A stretch of DNA of 64,000 nt, taken from contig NZ_VFOR01000001.1 of assembly GCF_006716235.1 (NCBI RefSeq), positions 1,054,001 through 1,118,000 on the forward strand, in the 5' to 3' direction. Below, piece by piece: positions 9,044 through 18,130 of this stretch (positions are counted from its first letter, which is position 1; the number at the start of each line of letters is the position of its first letter). The notes under the pieces were generated by a model, which was given only the letters and a program-made list of their open reading frames with translations, made no database searches and was not told the DNA's origin. The translations under genes and the position numbers were made by a program. Source of the stretch: Propioniferax innocua (GTDB lineage: Bacteria; Actinomycetota; Actinomycetes; Propionibacteriales; Propionibacteriaceae).

Positions 9044-11179
9044 TCAGCCGCGGAACTGACGCCTGCCACCGGAGTGGCTCCGGGGACCGCCACGGCCACC
9101 GCGGCCACCGCGGCCACCGTGACCACGGCCACCATGACCGCCACGCCCACGTCCCTTGAAACCACCGGGGCCACGCTTGGGCCCACGCTCGGGTTTACGG
9201 GGCGCGATCAGCTTGAGGTAGTCGGTCTCGAGGATCGGCTCGGCGTGCGGGGCACGAGCACCGGTCATCTCGGCGAGCGCCTCATCGGTCGGGTGGGTTC
9301 GCATCGGTTCCACCTTGATCCCGGCGTCACGCAGCAGCCGATCGGTCTGGCGACGCTGATGCGGCAGCACGATCGTGGCCACCACACCGGCGTTGCCGGC
9401 GCGCGCGGTTCGACCCGCACGGTGCAGGTAATCCTTCGGCCCCATGGGCGGATCAACCTGCAGCACCAGTGACACGTCATCGACGTGGATACCGCGGGCG
9501 GCCACATCGGTGGCGACCAGCACCGGCACGCTTCCCTCACGGAACGCCAACAGCACGCGGCTGCGGGCTCCCTGCGTCAGACCACCATGCAGGGCGCCGG
9601 CCATCACACCGGCCTCCCGCAACTGACCGGCGACACGATCGGCTCCGCGCTGAGTCCGGACGAACACAACGGTGCGGCCCTCACGGTTGCAGATCGCCGC
9701 AGTGGCGGCGTTCTTGTCATGCGGCAGCAGGTGCAGCACGGCATGGGTCATGGTCGTGACCGACGCCTGGGCTGAATCGACCTCATGGGTGAGCGGATCG
9801 TTGAGGTACTTCTTCACGACCTTGTCGACGCCGCGGTCCAAGGTCGCCGAGAACAGCAGCCGCTGGCCACCGGCGGGAGTGGCGTCGAGGAGGGTCGTGA
9901 CATCGGGAAGGAAGCCGAGGTCGGCCATGTGGTCAGCCTCATCCAGCACGGTGATCTCGGCCTCGGTGAGGTCGGCGGCGTCCTGCTTCATGAGGTCGAT
10001 GAGACGGCCGGGGGTGGCCACCACGATGTCGACACCGGAGCGGAAGGCCTTGATCTGCGGCCCATAGGCCATGCCACCGGCAACCAAGATGACCTCGAGA
10101 CCGGCAGCCCGGGCCAGCGGGGCCACCACATCGGCCACCTGGAGGGCGAGCTCACGCGTCGGCACCAAGATGAGCCCGCGCGGCGAACGGCCACGACGCG
10201 CAGTCGCGGTGGTGTCCTCCATGAGTCGAGCCACGAGCGGGAGCCCGAAACCGAGCGTCTTGCCCGAGCCCGTGCGTCCACGGCCGAGGATGTCCCGACC
10301 CCGGAGCGCATCGGGAATCGTCGCCTCCTGGATGGGGAACGGATGCTCGATGCCACGAGCCGACAGCTCCGCAGCCAACACCGCAGGCACCCCGAGTTCA
10401 GTGAAGGTCGTCTCGGTGGTGGCCGCTGTCGTCGCCGGATTGACGTGATGCGAGGGCTCGGCGGTGTCCGGCGACCACGCCATCACGTCTGCCCCGTCGT
10501 CGAAAGCCTCCTGGCTGTCGAACGAACGGGCGTCCTCGAACGGACGCCCGCCACGTGACTCGCGACGGTCGTCCCGGTCACGGCGCGGGCCGCGATCGCT
10601 GCGGTTGCCCCATTCACGCTTGCCGCGATCATCACGGCCGCGACCGTCACGACCACGATCGCCCCACTCACGCCGCGGGCCACGGTCGTCACGAGACCGG
10701 TCGTCACGAGACCGATCACCGCCGAATCGATCGCCCTTCACGTGACGGTCACGTGATTCACGGCGTTCGTCGCTCCAGCGATCCTTGGGCCCACGGCCAC
10801 CCTTGTCACCGGCGGTCCTGTATCCCGACTTCTTGTATCCGGCCTGCTTGTATCTCCCCTGTTTTCCGCCGGTCTCCCTGCGTTCTGGTGAGTTACGACG
10901 CTCGTCCGAGCGCGGTGCGCTGCGATCTTCTGCTCCGTCGACGCCCCATCGCATGTTCTGGGGACGCTCGTCGGCACTGCGACCAGAGCTACGGCGGGGT
11001 GGACGCCCCTGCTGTTTGCGCTGTGACGCATTCCATCGCTTCTTCGGTGTGCCGTCAGCCTTGAAACTCTTGGGACCACGCCCACCGGGCTTGGGGGTGG
11101 ACGGGCGCTTCGCTCCAGACGCCGATGGGCGTCCGCTGTGGGTCGTGTTCTTCTTGCGTGGCCTGCTTGCGTATGCCAT
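9044..11179 (-). CDS. DEAD-box RNA helicase with long charged N-terminal and RGG C-terminal tails
   Basis: 711 residues from MAYASRPRKKN at 11179; an in-frame extension to 11269 has no family similarity. The helicase core spans about residues 265-640, with the Q motif (FPIQEATIPDAL), motif I GRTGSGKT, PTRELALQ, TPGR, DEAD (VLDEADHM), SAT and HRAGRTAR. The roughly 250-residue N-terminal region is dominated by Arg, Asp and Gly with RSRDD/RGRDD repeats, and the last 40 residues are Gly-Arg repeats. Both are probably disordered RNA-binding tails. RhlE/CsdA-type RNA unwinding is expected. It has no close operon partner. Confidence 0.95.
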   Translation of the reverse strand: MAYASRPRKKNTTHSGRPSASGAKRPSTPKPGGRGPKSFKADGTPKKRWNASQRKQQGRPPRRSSGRSADERPQNMRWGVDGAEDRSAPRSDERRNSPERRETGGKQGRYKQAGYKKSGYRTAGDKGGRGPKDRWSDERRESRDRHVKGDRFGGDRSRDDRSRDDRGPRREWGDRGRDGRGRDDRGKREWGNRSDRGPRRDRDDRRESRGGRPFEDARSFDSQEAFDDGADVMAWSPDTAEPSHHVNPATTAATTETTFTELGVPAVLAAELSARGIEHPFPIQEATIPDALRGRDILGRGRTGSGKTLGFGLPLVARLMEDTTATARRGRSPRGLILVPTRELALQVADVVAPLARAAGLEVILVAGGMAYGPQIKAFRSGVDIVVATPGRLIDLMKQDAADLTEAEITVLDEADHMADLGFLPDVTTLLDATPAGGQRLLFSATLDRGVDKVVKKYLNDPLTHEVDSAQASVTTMTHAVLHLLPHDKNAATAAICNREGRTVVFVRTQRGADRVAGQLREAGVMAGALHGGLTQGARSRVLLAFREGSVPVLVATDVAARGIHVDDVSLVLQVDPPMGPKDYLHRAGRTARAGNAGVVATIVLPHQRRQTDRLLRDAGIKVEPMRTHPTDEALAEMTGARAPHAEPILETDYLKLIAPRKPERGPKRGPGGFKGRGRGGHGGRGHGGRGGRGGRGGPRSHSGGRRQFRG

Positions 11180-11497
11180 CTGACTCAACTTTCGGGCCCA
11201 TGGGCCCCTCGCAGGCGCGTCACCGATGTCGGATCTGACCGACAGGCGGAATCGACGGCTCCACAGCACGAAATGCTCAAAATGAACCGGTGATCCGGAG
11301 AGGGGGGTGAACGATGACGAACCTCAACGCCCCCGATCGTGGGGGCTCGGCCCGAACTGCACTTCGCAGCCGGGAACTCGACAAGCCTACCTCATGCGGC
11401 CACGTTCCCCAGCCAGGTATTCATCGAGAAGCCGGAGAAGCATCCGTCGACCACTTTTCGTAACCCTGCGTTGTCCAACACGTTGCCTCCGTGGAAC

Positions 11498-12661
11498 ATG
11501 CCCGTCGACTTGATGGGTAAGTTGGATGACGTGCGTGTAGCGGTCGTGACGGAATCCTTCCTCCCGCAGATCAATGGGGTCACCCATTCGGTCATGCGGG
11601 TCCTCGAACATCTGCAGCGAGAGGGGCATGACGCGCTGGTCATCGCGCCGTCCCACTCGCAGGGTGTGCCCAAGGAATACGTGGGTTTCCCCGTCATCAC
11701 CATGCCGTCCTTCGCGCTTCCCGGTTACGCCGATGTGCGCGTCGGAACCACTGGCCAGTGGCGCTTCGAGCGGATCTTCTCCAACTTCCAGCCCGACGTG
11801 GTGCACCTCGCGGCCCCCTTCACCATCGGTGAGCGAGCCGGCGTCGCCGCCGACCGACTCGGCCTGCCCAGCGTCGCGATCTACCAGACCGAGGTGCCTT
11901 CCTACGCGGCCCGCTATGGCGTCCCGCAGGCGACCCCGCTGTTGTGGAAGTGGATCCGCAACATCCACCAGCTCGCCACGATGACGCTGGCCCCTTCCAC
12001 GTACGCCCGCAAACAACTCGTCGATCTGGGGGTCCAGCGCGTCGGGCTGTGGGGCCGCGGCGTCGACTCGACACGGTTCCACCCCGACAAACGTTCGGAG
12101 GAGTTCCGCGCCGAACATGCCCCCAACGGCGAGAGGCTCATCGGGTATGTGGGACGCCTGGCCACCGAGAAGCAGGTGGATGACCTCGAAGTGCTCGCCG
12201 ACCTTCCCGGAACCCGCACCGTCATCATCGGCAAGGGCCCCCGCCGCGAGGAACTCGAACGGATCCTGCCCCACGCGGTGTTCCTCGGCCAGCAAACCGG
12301 CGAGGACCTGCCCATCGCACTCGCGAGTTGTGATGTCTTCGTCCATCCAGGCGAGCTTGAAACGTTCTGTCAGTCCATACAGGAAGCGCTCGCATCGGGG
12401 GTTCCCGCCGTCGCACCCGCCCGCGGCGGCCCGATCGACCTGATCGACCCCTCCCACACCGGCTGGCTCTACGCCCCCGGTGACCTCGCAGGCATGCGTG
12501 GTTTCGTCCGCGACCTCCTGGGTGACGATCGCAAGCGCGCCACGTTCTCACGTCGTGCCCGCGAAGCGGTCGAGCACCGCACATGGGAGTTCATGTGCTC
12601 GCAGCTCGTGGACTACTACGAAGAGGCGATCGAGGCCAACAACGTCATCCGCGTCGCCTGA
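11498..12661 (+). CDS. family 4 glycosyltransferase, MgtA-like mannosyltransferase
   Basis: About 387 residues from ATG 11498 (MPVDLMGKLDD) or 382 from ATG 11513; neither has a strong ribosome-binding site and the frame runs open further upstream. The N-terminal domain starts RVAVVTESFLPQINGVTHSV, the first GT-B strand. The donor domain contains IGYVGRLATEKQVDDL and the E-x7-E motif ELETFCQSIQEALASG, then APARGGPIDLI. This matches GDP-mannose-dependent alpha-mannosyltransferases of glycolipid and lipomannan assembly (MgtA/PimB group). Substrate specificity is inferred. It faces the convergent hydrolase gene with 55 bases between. Confidence 0.85.
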   Translation: MPVDLMGKLDDVRVAVVTESFLPQINGVTHSVMRVLEHLQREGHDALVIAPSHSQGVPKEYVGFPVITMPSFALPGYADVRVGTTGQWRFERIFSNFQPDVVHLAAPFTIGERAGVAADRLGLPSVAIYQTEVPSYAARYGVPQATPLLWKWIRNIHQLATMTLAPSTYARKQLVDLGVQRVGLWGRGVDSTRFHPDKRSEEFRAEHAPNGERLIGYVGRLATEKQVDDLEVLADLPGTRTVIIGKGPRREELERILPHAVFLGQQTGEDLPIALASCDVFVHPGELETFCQSIQEALASGVPAVAPARGGPIDLIDPSHTGWLYAPGDLAGMRGFVRDLLGDDRKRATFSRRAREAVEHRTWEFMCSQLVDYYEEAIEANNVIRVA

Positions 12662-12716
12662 CGCCACCGGGCAAACCTGCCCTGTTCCTTCGTCCCTGCC
12701 TTCGGTGAGTGTGTCT

Positions 12717-13787
12717 TCAGCGGGCGCGTTCGGCGCGGACGATCAAGGAATCCAACAAGTCATTGACCGGTTCAGGGTTGCCGATGAAGTGCATATGCCC
12801 CTGCTTCGGATCGATCCACGACTCCGCGCCGGGCAACCGTTCGATGACAGCGTGTGTGTGTCGGACGGGAAGGATCTGATCACGTCTCCCCCCGACGACC
12901 ATGGATTCGACGCACTGGATCGCCTCCAGCCCGGCGCGTCCATCGAAATCAGCAAACGCCGGGTAGAAGTCCCCCATGACCTTCAGCGGCGTCGCCCCGA
13001 TCATCTGAACCATGAATTCCACCAGCTGGGGCGGCACTTCTGAGCCGTAGGCCATGCGTCGGGTGACCACATAGCCCACATCGGTCCCGACGCGTCGCGC
13101 CCGATCCCACAAGTGGGGGGCCCGGTTGATCGCGGCGATGGCATGGGGCGCGAGTGCGGTGAAGACCGGACCGGGCAGCCCGGGCACGACCGACAGGTTC
13201 GACAGGTCCCCCGCCGAGGTTGCGACAAGGCCAACTCCCCGGACCTTGCGTTCAAACTCCTCGGGGAAGATCCTCGCAAAATCCATGATCGTCATACCAC
13301 CCATGGAGTGCCCCACGAGGATGACCTTCTCGTCCGGGTCCGTCGTCGCCTCAAGGACCGCGTGGAGGTCGCGGGCGAGCTGGTCGACGCGGCAGCTGTC
13401 GGCGTCGGCGAGGTCGGAATCACCGTGCCCGCGTTGGTCGTAGACCACCACACGTCGCCGCCCCCGCACCGCCTGGCGCTGGTGATACCAGCAGTGGCGG
13501 CTGAGCACATACCCGTGGACGAACACCACGGTCAGCGCATCCTCCGGCGCTTCAGGAGCTTCATCCACCTCCGCGTGCAGCCGGGTGCCGTCGTCGGAGG
13601 TCACCGGCACCGGGTCTCCGGTCAGGGAGAAGTACTCCGACGCATCGCGCACGCTGGGGCGAAGCCGTCGTCGGATGATCTGACGCTCGAGCTCGAACCC
13701 GGTGGCGATGGCGCCGACCGTCGCCGCCGCGATGCCGGCGATCAGTCCGGCGGTGCGTGCCTCCCGTCGTTGCAGCCCGTTACTCAT
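12717..13787 (-). CDS. alpha/beta-hydrolase with N-terminal membrane segment
   Basis: 356 residues. One hydrophobic segment (AGLIAGIAAATVGAIATGF, about residues 13-31) probably anchors it in the membrane. The hydrolase fold shows FVHGYVLSRHCW (oxyanion region), YDQRGHGDSD, the nucleophile elbow GHSMGGM with Ser near residue 161, GRRDQILPV with the Asp and QGHMHFIG with the His. The substrate is unknown; lipase/esterase or proline-iminopeptidase-like activity is possible. Its start overlaps the end of alr by eight bases, so it is the last gene of an nnr-alr-hydrolase unit. Confidence 0.88.
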   Translation of the reverse strand: MSNGLQRREARTAGLIAGIAAATVGAIATGFELERQIIRRRLRPSVRDASEYFSLTGDPVPVTSDDGTRLHAEVDEAPEAPEDALTVVFVHGYVLSRHCWYHQRQAVRGRRRVVVYDQRGHGDSDLADADSCRVDQLARDLHAVLEATTDPDEKVILVGHSMGGMTIMDFARIFPEEFERKVRGVGLVATSAGDLSNLSVVPGLPGPVFTALAPHAIAAINRAPHLWDRARRVGTDVGYVVTRRMAYGSEVPPQLVEFMVQMIGATPLKVMGDFYPAFADFDGRAGLEAIQCVESMVVGGRRDQILPVRHTHAVIERLPGAESWIDPKQGHMHFIGNPEPVNDLLDSLIVRAERAR

Positions 13788-14931
13788 CGCCGTCCTCCAG
13801 CACCCGTGGCACCCGTCCGCCGATACGCGAGACGATCTCGTAGCCGATGGTGTCGCAGCCCTCGGCCCAGTCCTCCGCGCGTGGACCGTCGACCGCTCCG
13901 AAGAGCGTCACCTCATCCCCGACGGCATCGGGAGCATCCGGCCCCAGGTCGATCATGAACTGGTCCATGCAGACGCGGCCCACGATCGGCACCGTGCGGT
14001 TGCCGACACGGACCTTCACCCTGCCCGACGCCGCCCGCAGAATCCCGTCGGCGTAACCGAGGGGGACGAGTCCGAGGGTCGTGTCGTGGGGCGCGATCCA
14101 GGAATGTCCGTAGGAGACGCCGTCCCCCTCGTTGACATGGCGGACCGCCGCGAGCTGCGCGCGCAGACGCATCGCCGGCAGGAGTTCCACCCCAGCGCGG
14201 GTCGCACACCCGTCACCGGGATCGATCCCGTACATGGCGATGCCCAGACGCACCGCGTCGTGGTGGAGTTCGGGGTGGCCGAGGGCAGCGGCGGAGTTGG
14301 CCAGGTGGACGATCTCGGGTTCGAGGCCCACCGAACGGGCGTGGGCGACGGCGTCGGCGAAGGCGTCGGCCTGCTTCTGTGTGGCGGGGTGGTCCGGCTC
14401 GTCGGCGGTGGCGAGATGTGACCAGATGCCGGTGATCTTCACCGCGCCGGTCTGCTCACATTCGAGGGCGGCGCGGCACAGGTGGTCCCACTCGGCGGGG
14501 TCGGAACCGGCGCGGCGCATCCCCGAGTCGAGTTCGAGTTGGACGCGGGCGGTCTTCTCACAGGCCGCGGCTGCCATGAGGGCACTGGAGAGTTGGTCGA
14601 CGGTTCCGGCGGTCACGTCGATCCCGTCGGCGACCGCCGGTTCGTAGTCCTCCTCGGGTCCGTGGAGCCACGAGAGGATGGGGCCGGTGTCCCCGGCCTC
14701 GCGCAGCACGAGCGCTTCACCGATGGTGGCGATGCCGAGCCAGGGGGCGCCGGCCTCCCGTGCGACACGTGCGCAGGTCACGGCACCATGGCCGTATCCG
14801 TCCGCCTTGACCACGGCCATGACCTGCGCCGGTGCCACGTGGTGCGCGATGGCATCGATGTTGTGGCGCAGGGCGTCGGTGTCGATCGTGGCCGACGCGG
14901 TGCGGGGGTCGATCATGGAATGAGTGGTCAC
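13780..14931 (-). CDS. alr: alanine racemase
   Basis: 383 residues from GTG 14931, which has an AAGG about eight bases upstream; GTG 14937 and ATG 14916 are alternatives. The PLP lysine lies in AVVKADGYGHGAV near residue 42, and the catalytic Tyr region is GVSYGHSW with RVCMDQFMID downstream. It interconverts L- and D-alanine for peptidoglycan. Nnr-alr-(tsaE) is a standard actinobacterial order; here the tsa genes have been moved away from alr by the hydrolase, the GT4 and the helicase. Confidence 0.96.
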   Translation of the reverse strand: MTTHSMIDPRTASATIDTDALRHNIDAIAHHVAPAQVMAVVKADGYGHGAVTCARVAREAGAPWLGIATIGEALVLREAGDTGPILSWLHGPEEDYEPAVADGIDVTAGTVDQLSSALMAAAACEKTARVQLELDSGMRRAGSDPAEWDHLCRAALECEQTGAVKITGIWSHLATADEPDHPATQKQADAFADAVAHARSVGLEPEIVHLANSAAALGHPELHHDAVRLGIAMYGIDPGDGCATRAGVELLPAMRLRAQLAAVRHVNEGDGVSYGHSWIAPHDTTLGLVPLGYADGILRAASGRVKVRVGNRTVPIVGRVCMDQFMIDLGPDAPDAVGDEVTLFGAVDGPRAEDWAEGCDTIGYEIVSRIGGRVPRVLEDGDE

Positions 14932-14951
14932 GCCCACACCTTACGACGCGA

Positions 14952-16367
14952 TCACCGCTCGGCGAGCAGGGCTGCGAGGGTGTCCGGGAACCGCTCCGCG
15001 AGCCGTTCGGGTGGCCGCGGCCCGGGGTGGTCCGCGGCGGTGAGGGCCTGAAGGGAGGCGCCGAGCACCGCGGCGAGGGTGGCGTCGACGCCGGTGGCGA
15101 GGAGGGCCGCGCAGGCTCCGGCGAGGGTGTCGCCCGATCCGGCACGCGCCGTCCAGGCCGGCCCGGGAACGGGCATCTGCACGGTGGTCTCCCCCGGCGT
15201 CGCCACGTATTGCAGACCGCCCTTGAGCAGGATGGTCGCCCCGAAACGGTCCGCTGCCCGCCGCGCCGCATCCATGGGTTCGGCCTCCACCTCGGAGCGT
15301 TCGACGCCGAGCATGCGCGCCAGTTCTCCCGCGTGTGGTGTCAGCAGCGAATCGGACAGGTCCAGGCCGTCGAGCAGATCCGGTCGCAGGGCGTCGGCAT
15401 CGAGGACGCAGGGAGCGGTGTCGGTCCATTCGGTCAGGCGTGCGCGCGCTGCCCGAGTGTCACGGTCGCCCCAGCCGCTTCCTGCGAGGAAGGCCTGGCA
15501 TCGACCCTCGGCGAGCACGACGCTCGGGAACTCCGCGAGCAGGGACACATCGGCGTCGCCGAGGTGGCGGATCATGCCGGCGCCGGTGTTGAGGGCTCCG
15601 GCCAGCGCAAGTCGGGCGGCACCGGGGTAGGCCGCCGAACCGGCGTCGATGCCCACCACACCGCGGGTGTACTTGTGGTCATGACGAGTCGGCACCGGCC
15701 AGGCGGCTGCCACGTCGGCGGCCTCCCACTGGCGCAACGCGGGCGGGCCGGTGGCGTCGAGGTCGAGGCCGATCTCCACCAGTTCAGTGGGCCCGCAACG
15801 GTCGGGCTGGGTGAGGTGGGCGATCTTGTGTCCGCCGAAGGTGACTGTGAGGTCGGCGCGCAGTCCGCTGGGGGCGCACGAGTCGGACGCGAGCCCCGAC
15901 GGCACATCGACCGCGACGACGGGGGTGTCGCCGATGGCTTCGGCGATGGCACGATCCGGTTCGCCGGCCCGGCCCCCGATACCGAAGAGGCCGTCGATCA
16001 CGAGATCACAGGGCTGGTGAAGTCCTTCGACATCGGTCACGGTTCCACCGGCACGCAGGAGCGCCGCGAGCCCGGCCTCGTGGCCACGGCCGGTGAGCAG
16101 GTGGGCACGCACGCGCACGTTGCAGCGTCGCAGGAAGGCCCCGGCCCACAGGGCGTCTCCACCGTTGTTGCCGGGACCGACCAACAGATGCACCGTGCGA
16201 CCGGATGCCGGACGCAGTTCACGCAGCACCGCCGCCGCCAAACCTGCTGCAGCACGACGCATGAGGGTGCCGTCGTCTCCTGGCGCGACACCGGTCTGCG
16301 GGTCTGGCTCCCCCATGATCGTGGCTTCGGCGCGGCGGATCTGATCAACGGTCCACGCGGTCTTCAT
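14952..16367 (-). CDS. nnr: bifunctional NAD(P)H-hydrate epimerase/dehydratase Nnr
   Basis: 471 residues. The N-terminal YjeF epimerase domain (about 1-205) has VGPGNNGGDALWAG and DGLFGIGGRAGEPD. The C-terminal ribokinase-like dehydratase (about 220-471) has VLDADALRPD, TPHAGELARMLG and the AGSGDTLAGACAALLATG ADP-binding loop. The enzyme repairs damaged, hydrated NAD(P)H. The segment 15921-16292 of this gene is duplicated as a fragment about 1 kb upstream. Possible start at 16367, MKTAWTVDQIRRAE. Confidence 0.95.
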   Translation of the reverse strand: MKTAWTVDQIRRAEATIMGEPDPQTGVAPGDDGTLMRRAAAGLAAAVLRELRPASGRTVHLLVGPGNNGGDALWAGAFLRRCNVRVRAHLLTGRGHEAGLAALLRAGGTVTDVEGLHQPCDLVIDGLFGIGGRAGEPDRAIAEAIGDTPVVAVDVPSGLASDSCAPSGLRADLTVTFGGHKIAHLTQPDRCGPTELVEIGLDLDATGPPALRQWEAADVAAAWPVPTRHDHKYTRGVVGIDAGSAAYPGAARLALAGALNTGAGMIRHLGDADVSLLAEFPSVVLAEGRCQAFLAGSGWGDRDTRAARARLTEWTDTAPCVLDADALRPDLLDGLDLSDSLLTPHAGELARMLGVERSEVEAEPMDAARRAADRFGATILLKGGLQYVATPGETTVQMPVPGPAWTARAGSGDTLAGACAALLATGVDATLAAVLGASLQALTAADHPGPRPPERLAERFPDTLAALLAER

Positions 16368-16499
16368 GGGGCCATGGTTGCACGGTGGGTCGGCAGCTCT
16401 GCGCTAGCTACACCATGGGCGACACCGCGACGCCGGAAGATTCCGGCCAACTCTCCAGCGGGCGTTTTCGTGATCATGCCCCAGTTAGCATGCCCCCCC

Positions 16500-16931
16500 A
16501 TGACTTCAGCATCGAGCGCCGTCCCCCCACCTGAGGAAATCATCGAACGCATCCTCGCCGTCGCCGAAACCGACGAACCCGGCACCCCCGAAGAAATCGA
16601 CCACACCTTCCACACCGTCGGCATGCCCGAAGCCCCTACACTCCGCAAACTCCTCCTCCGAAGCCGATCCCTCCTATTCCCCAAAACAGAAGTCACCGTA
16701 TGGGGAACAGCCCACACCTACTCCGCCGGAACCTCTGACGAAAACGACCTCATCAGATTCTGCCGCCTCTACCCCGAATGCATCCCCATCGTCGGCATCG
16801 AATACGCATGGCACCGAGAAAAGCAATCCTGGTGCTACTGGAACCACACCTTCGACGAATTCTTCGAGTTCTACCCCGACGACGCTGCGATGCTCCACGC
16901 AGCCTTCGAACATCTCACCCCCGGACACTGA
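16500..16931 (+). CDS. small acidic protein of unknown function, copy 1 (possible immunity protein)
   Basis: 143 residues starting MTSASSAVPPPEEIIERIL. It has no signal peptide or membrane segment. A conserved core reads LYPECIPIVGIEYAWHREKQ and NHTFDEFFEFYPDD near the C-terminus. I do not recognise the family. The composition is acidic and rich in Trp, Tyr and Phe at the end, and codons use many GAA and AAA, unlike the GC-biased neighbours. It is about 80 per cent identical to copy 2; the changes cluster at residues 58-85. The location beside a SUKH-like and a YbaB-like gene suggests an immunity protein. That is inference only. Confidence 0.7.
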   Translation: MTSASSAVPPPEEIIERILAVAETDEPGTPEEIDHTFHTVGMPEAPTLRKLLLRSRSLLFPKTEVTVWGTAHTYSAGTSDENDLIRFCRLYPECIPIVGIEYAWHREKQSWCYWNHTFDEFFEFYPDDAAMLHAAFEHLTPGH

Positions 16932-16933
16932 TC

Positions 16934-16948
16934 ATGGCGAGAAAGACC
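16934..16948 (+). pseudogene. start of the small basic ORF, cut off by the duplication junction
   Basis: Three bases after the stop of copy 1, ATGGCGAGAAAG (Met-Ala-Arg-Lys) matches the start of the basic ORF that follows copy 2 (GTG GCT CGC AAA). The match ends after about four codons, where the nnr fragment begins. This places the right-hand duplication breakpoint inside that ORF. Confidence 0.7.
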
Positions 16949-17320
16949 GGGGGTGTCGCCGATGGCTTCGGCGATGGCACGATCCGGTTCGCCGGCCCGG
17001 CCCCCGATACCGAAGAGGCCGTCGATCACGAGATCACAGGGCTGGTGAAGTCCTTCGACATCGGTCACGGTTCCACCGGCACGCAGGAGCGCCGCGAGCC
17101 CGGCCTCGTGGCCACGGCCGGTGAGCAGGTGGGCACGCACGCGCACGTTGCAGCGTCGCAGGAAGGCCCCGGCCCACAGGGCGTCTCCACCGTTGTTGCC
17201 GGGACCGACCAACAGATGCACCGTGCGACCGGATGCCGGACGCAGTTCACGCAGCACCGCCGCCGCCAAACCTGCTGCAGCACGACGCATGAGGGTGCCG
17301 TCGTCTCCCGGCGCGACACC
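16949..17320 (-). pseudogene. nnr fragment (N-terminal epimerase part), pseudogene
   Basis: 372 bases nearly identical to 15921-16292 of nnr, equivalent to about residues 26-149 of Nnr in the minus frame. The first ~25 codons and all of the dehydratase domain are missing. The frame is still open but ends in unrelated sequence on both sides, so no functional enzyme is expected. It separates the two copies of the small acidic gene. The stretch 16932-17404 holds nothing else that I can identify except the upstream region of copy 2. Confidence 0.93.
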
Positions 17321-17404
17321 GCGACGCAAACACCGCGACGCCGGAAGACTCCGGCCAACTCTCCAGCGAGCTTTTCATGATCATGCCCCAGTTAGCATGC
17401 CCCC

Positions 17405-17824
17405 ATGACTTCAGCATCGAGCACCGTCCCCCCACCTGAGGAAATCATCGAACGCATCCTCGCCGTCGCCGAAACCGAAGAGCCCGGAACTCCCGAAGCG
17501 ATCGACCACACCTTCCACACCGTCGGCATGCCCGAAGCCCCCACACTCCGCAAACTCCTCCTCCGAAGCCGATCCCTGCGCTTCTCCAAAAACGAAATGA
17601 AAGTCTGGGGCCTCGGCGACACTGACAATGACGGCTACGACCTCATCACCTTCTGCGACCTCTACCCCGAATGCATCCCCATCGTGGACATCCAATATGC
17701 ATGGCACCGCGAGAAACAGGTGTGGTGCCACTGGAACCACACCTTCGACGAGTTCTTCGAATTCTACCCCGACGACGCCACCATGCTCCATGCCGCCTTC
17801 ACCCACCTCGCCGCAGGATACTGA
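17405..17824 (+). CDS. small acidic protein of unknown function, copy 2 (possible immunity protein)
   Basis: 139 residues, MTSASSTVPPPEEIIERIL. It is collinear with copy 1, with identical N-terminal (residues 8-57 nearly unchanged) and C-terminal blocks. The middle is replaced: SRSLRFSKNEMKVWGLGDTDNDG against the TVWGTAHTYSAGTS region of copy 1, with a four-residue length difference. The promoter region directly upstream (catgccccagttagcatgcccc) is almost the same in both copies. The family is not recognised. The following basic ORF starts two bases after the stop. Confidence 0.7.
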   Translation: MTSASSTVPPPEEIIERILAVAETEEPGTPEAIDHTFHTVGMPEAPTLRKLLLRSRSLRFSKNEMKVWGLGDTDNDGYDLITFCDLYPECIPIVDIQYAWHREKQVWCHWNHTFDEFFEFYPDDATMLHAAFTHLAAGY

Positions 17825-17826
17825 CC

Positions 17827-18066
17827 GTGGCTCGCAAAAGAGGACTGGACATCTTCAGGAAGATGGTCGCCCCCTACCTGAAGACATGGATGCGCTCCGG
17901 CGCACCTGCTCGCGGCGTCCTCAAGAAAAAAGTTTACGAGATGCCCGGCGTGCACTTCCGTCCTCTGAAATACACGAAACGCACCAAAGCAGATCGAAAA
18001 AGCCGCGACGTCAGTTCGACAACGGTGGCCGCCACCCGGCGGCGGTGCCCGCATCATCACCCCTGA
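17827..18066 (+). CDS. small basic protein of unknown function
   Basis: 79 residues from GTG 17827 (MARKRGLDIFRKM). It is strongly basic, with KKKVYEMPGVHF and KYTKRTKADRKSRD, and ends in RRRCPHHHP. It follows copy 2 of the acidic gene with a two-base gap, so the acidic and basic proteins may be a translational pair. An acidic-basic pair next to immunity-type genes could be an antitoxin/toxin or immunity/toxin-fragment pair. I cannot identify a toxin fold and the ORF may be a remnant. Confidence 0.45.
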   Translation: MARKRGLDIFRKMVAPYLKTWMRSGAPARGVLKKKVYEMPGVHFRPLKYTKRTKADRKSRDVSSTTVAATRRRCPHHHP

Positions 18067-18130
18067 CCGAGCCCACGACGATTCAGACCGACACCCCGAA
18101 TCCGCCAACCCCCACGACCAAGGAGGACCC

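Larger units (their letters stand above)
15921..17824. repeat. segmental tandem duplication covering part of nnr and the small acidic gene
   Basis: Bases 15921-16292 recur at 16949-17320 at a constant offset of 1028 with almost no differences (I saw one). Then 16422-16931 recurs from 17330 at a smaller offset (908), because the copy lost about 120 bases, including the nnr start region. The deletion ends share gcgacacc, which suggests microhomology-mediated loss. The duplicated block carried the 5' part of nnr, the intergenic region, the acidic gene and the first codons of the next ORF. Confidence 0.92.
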
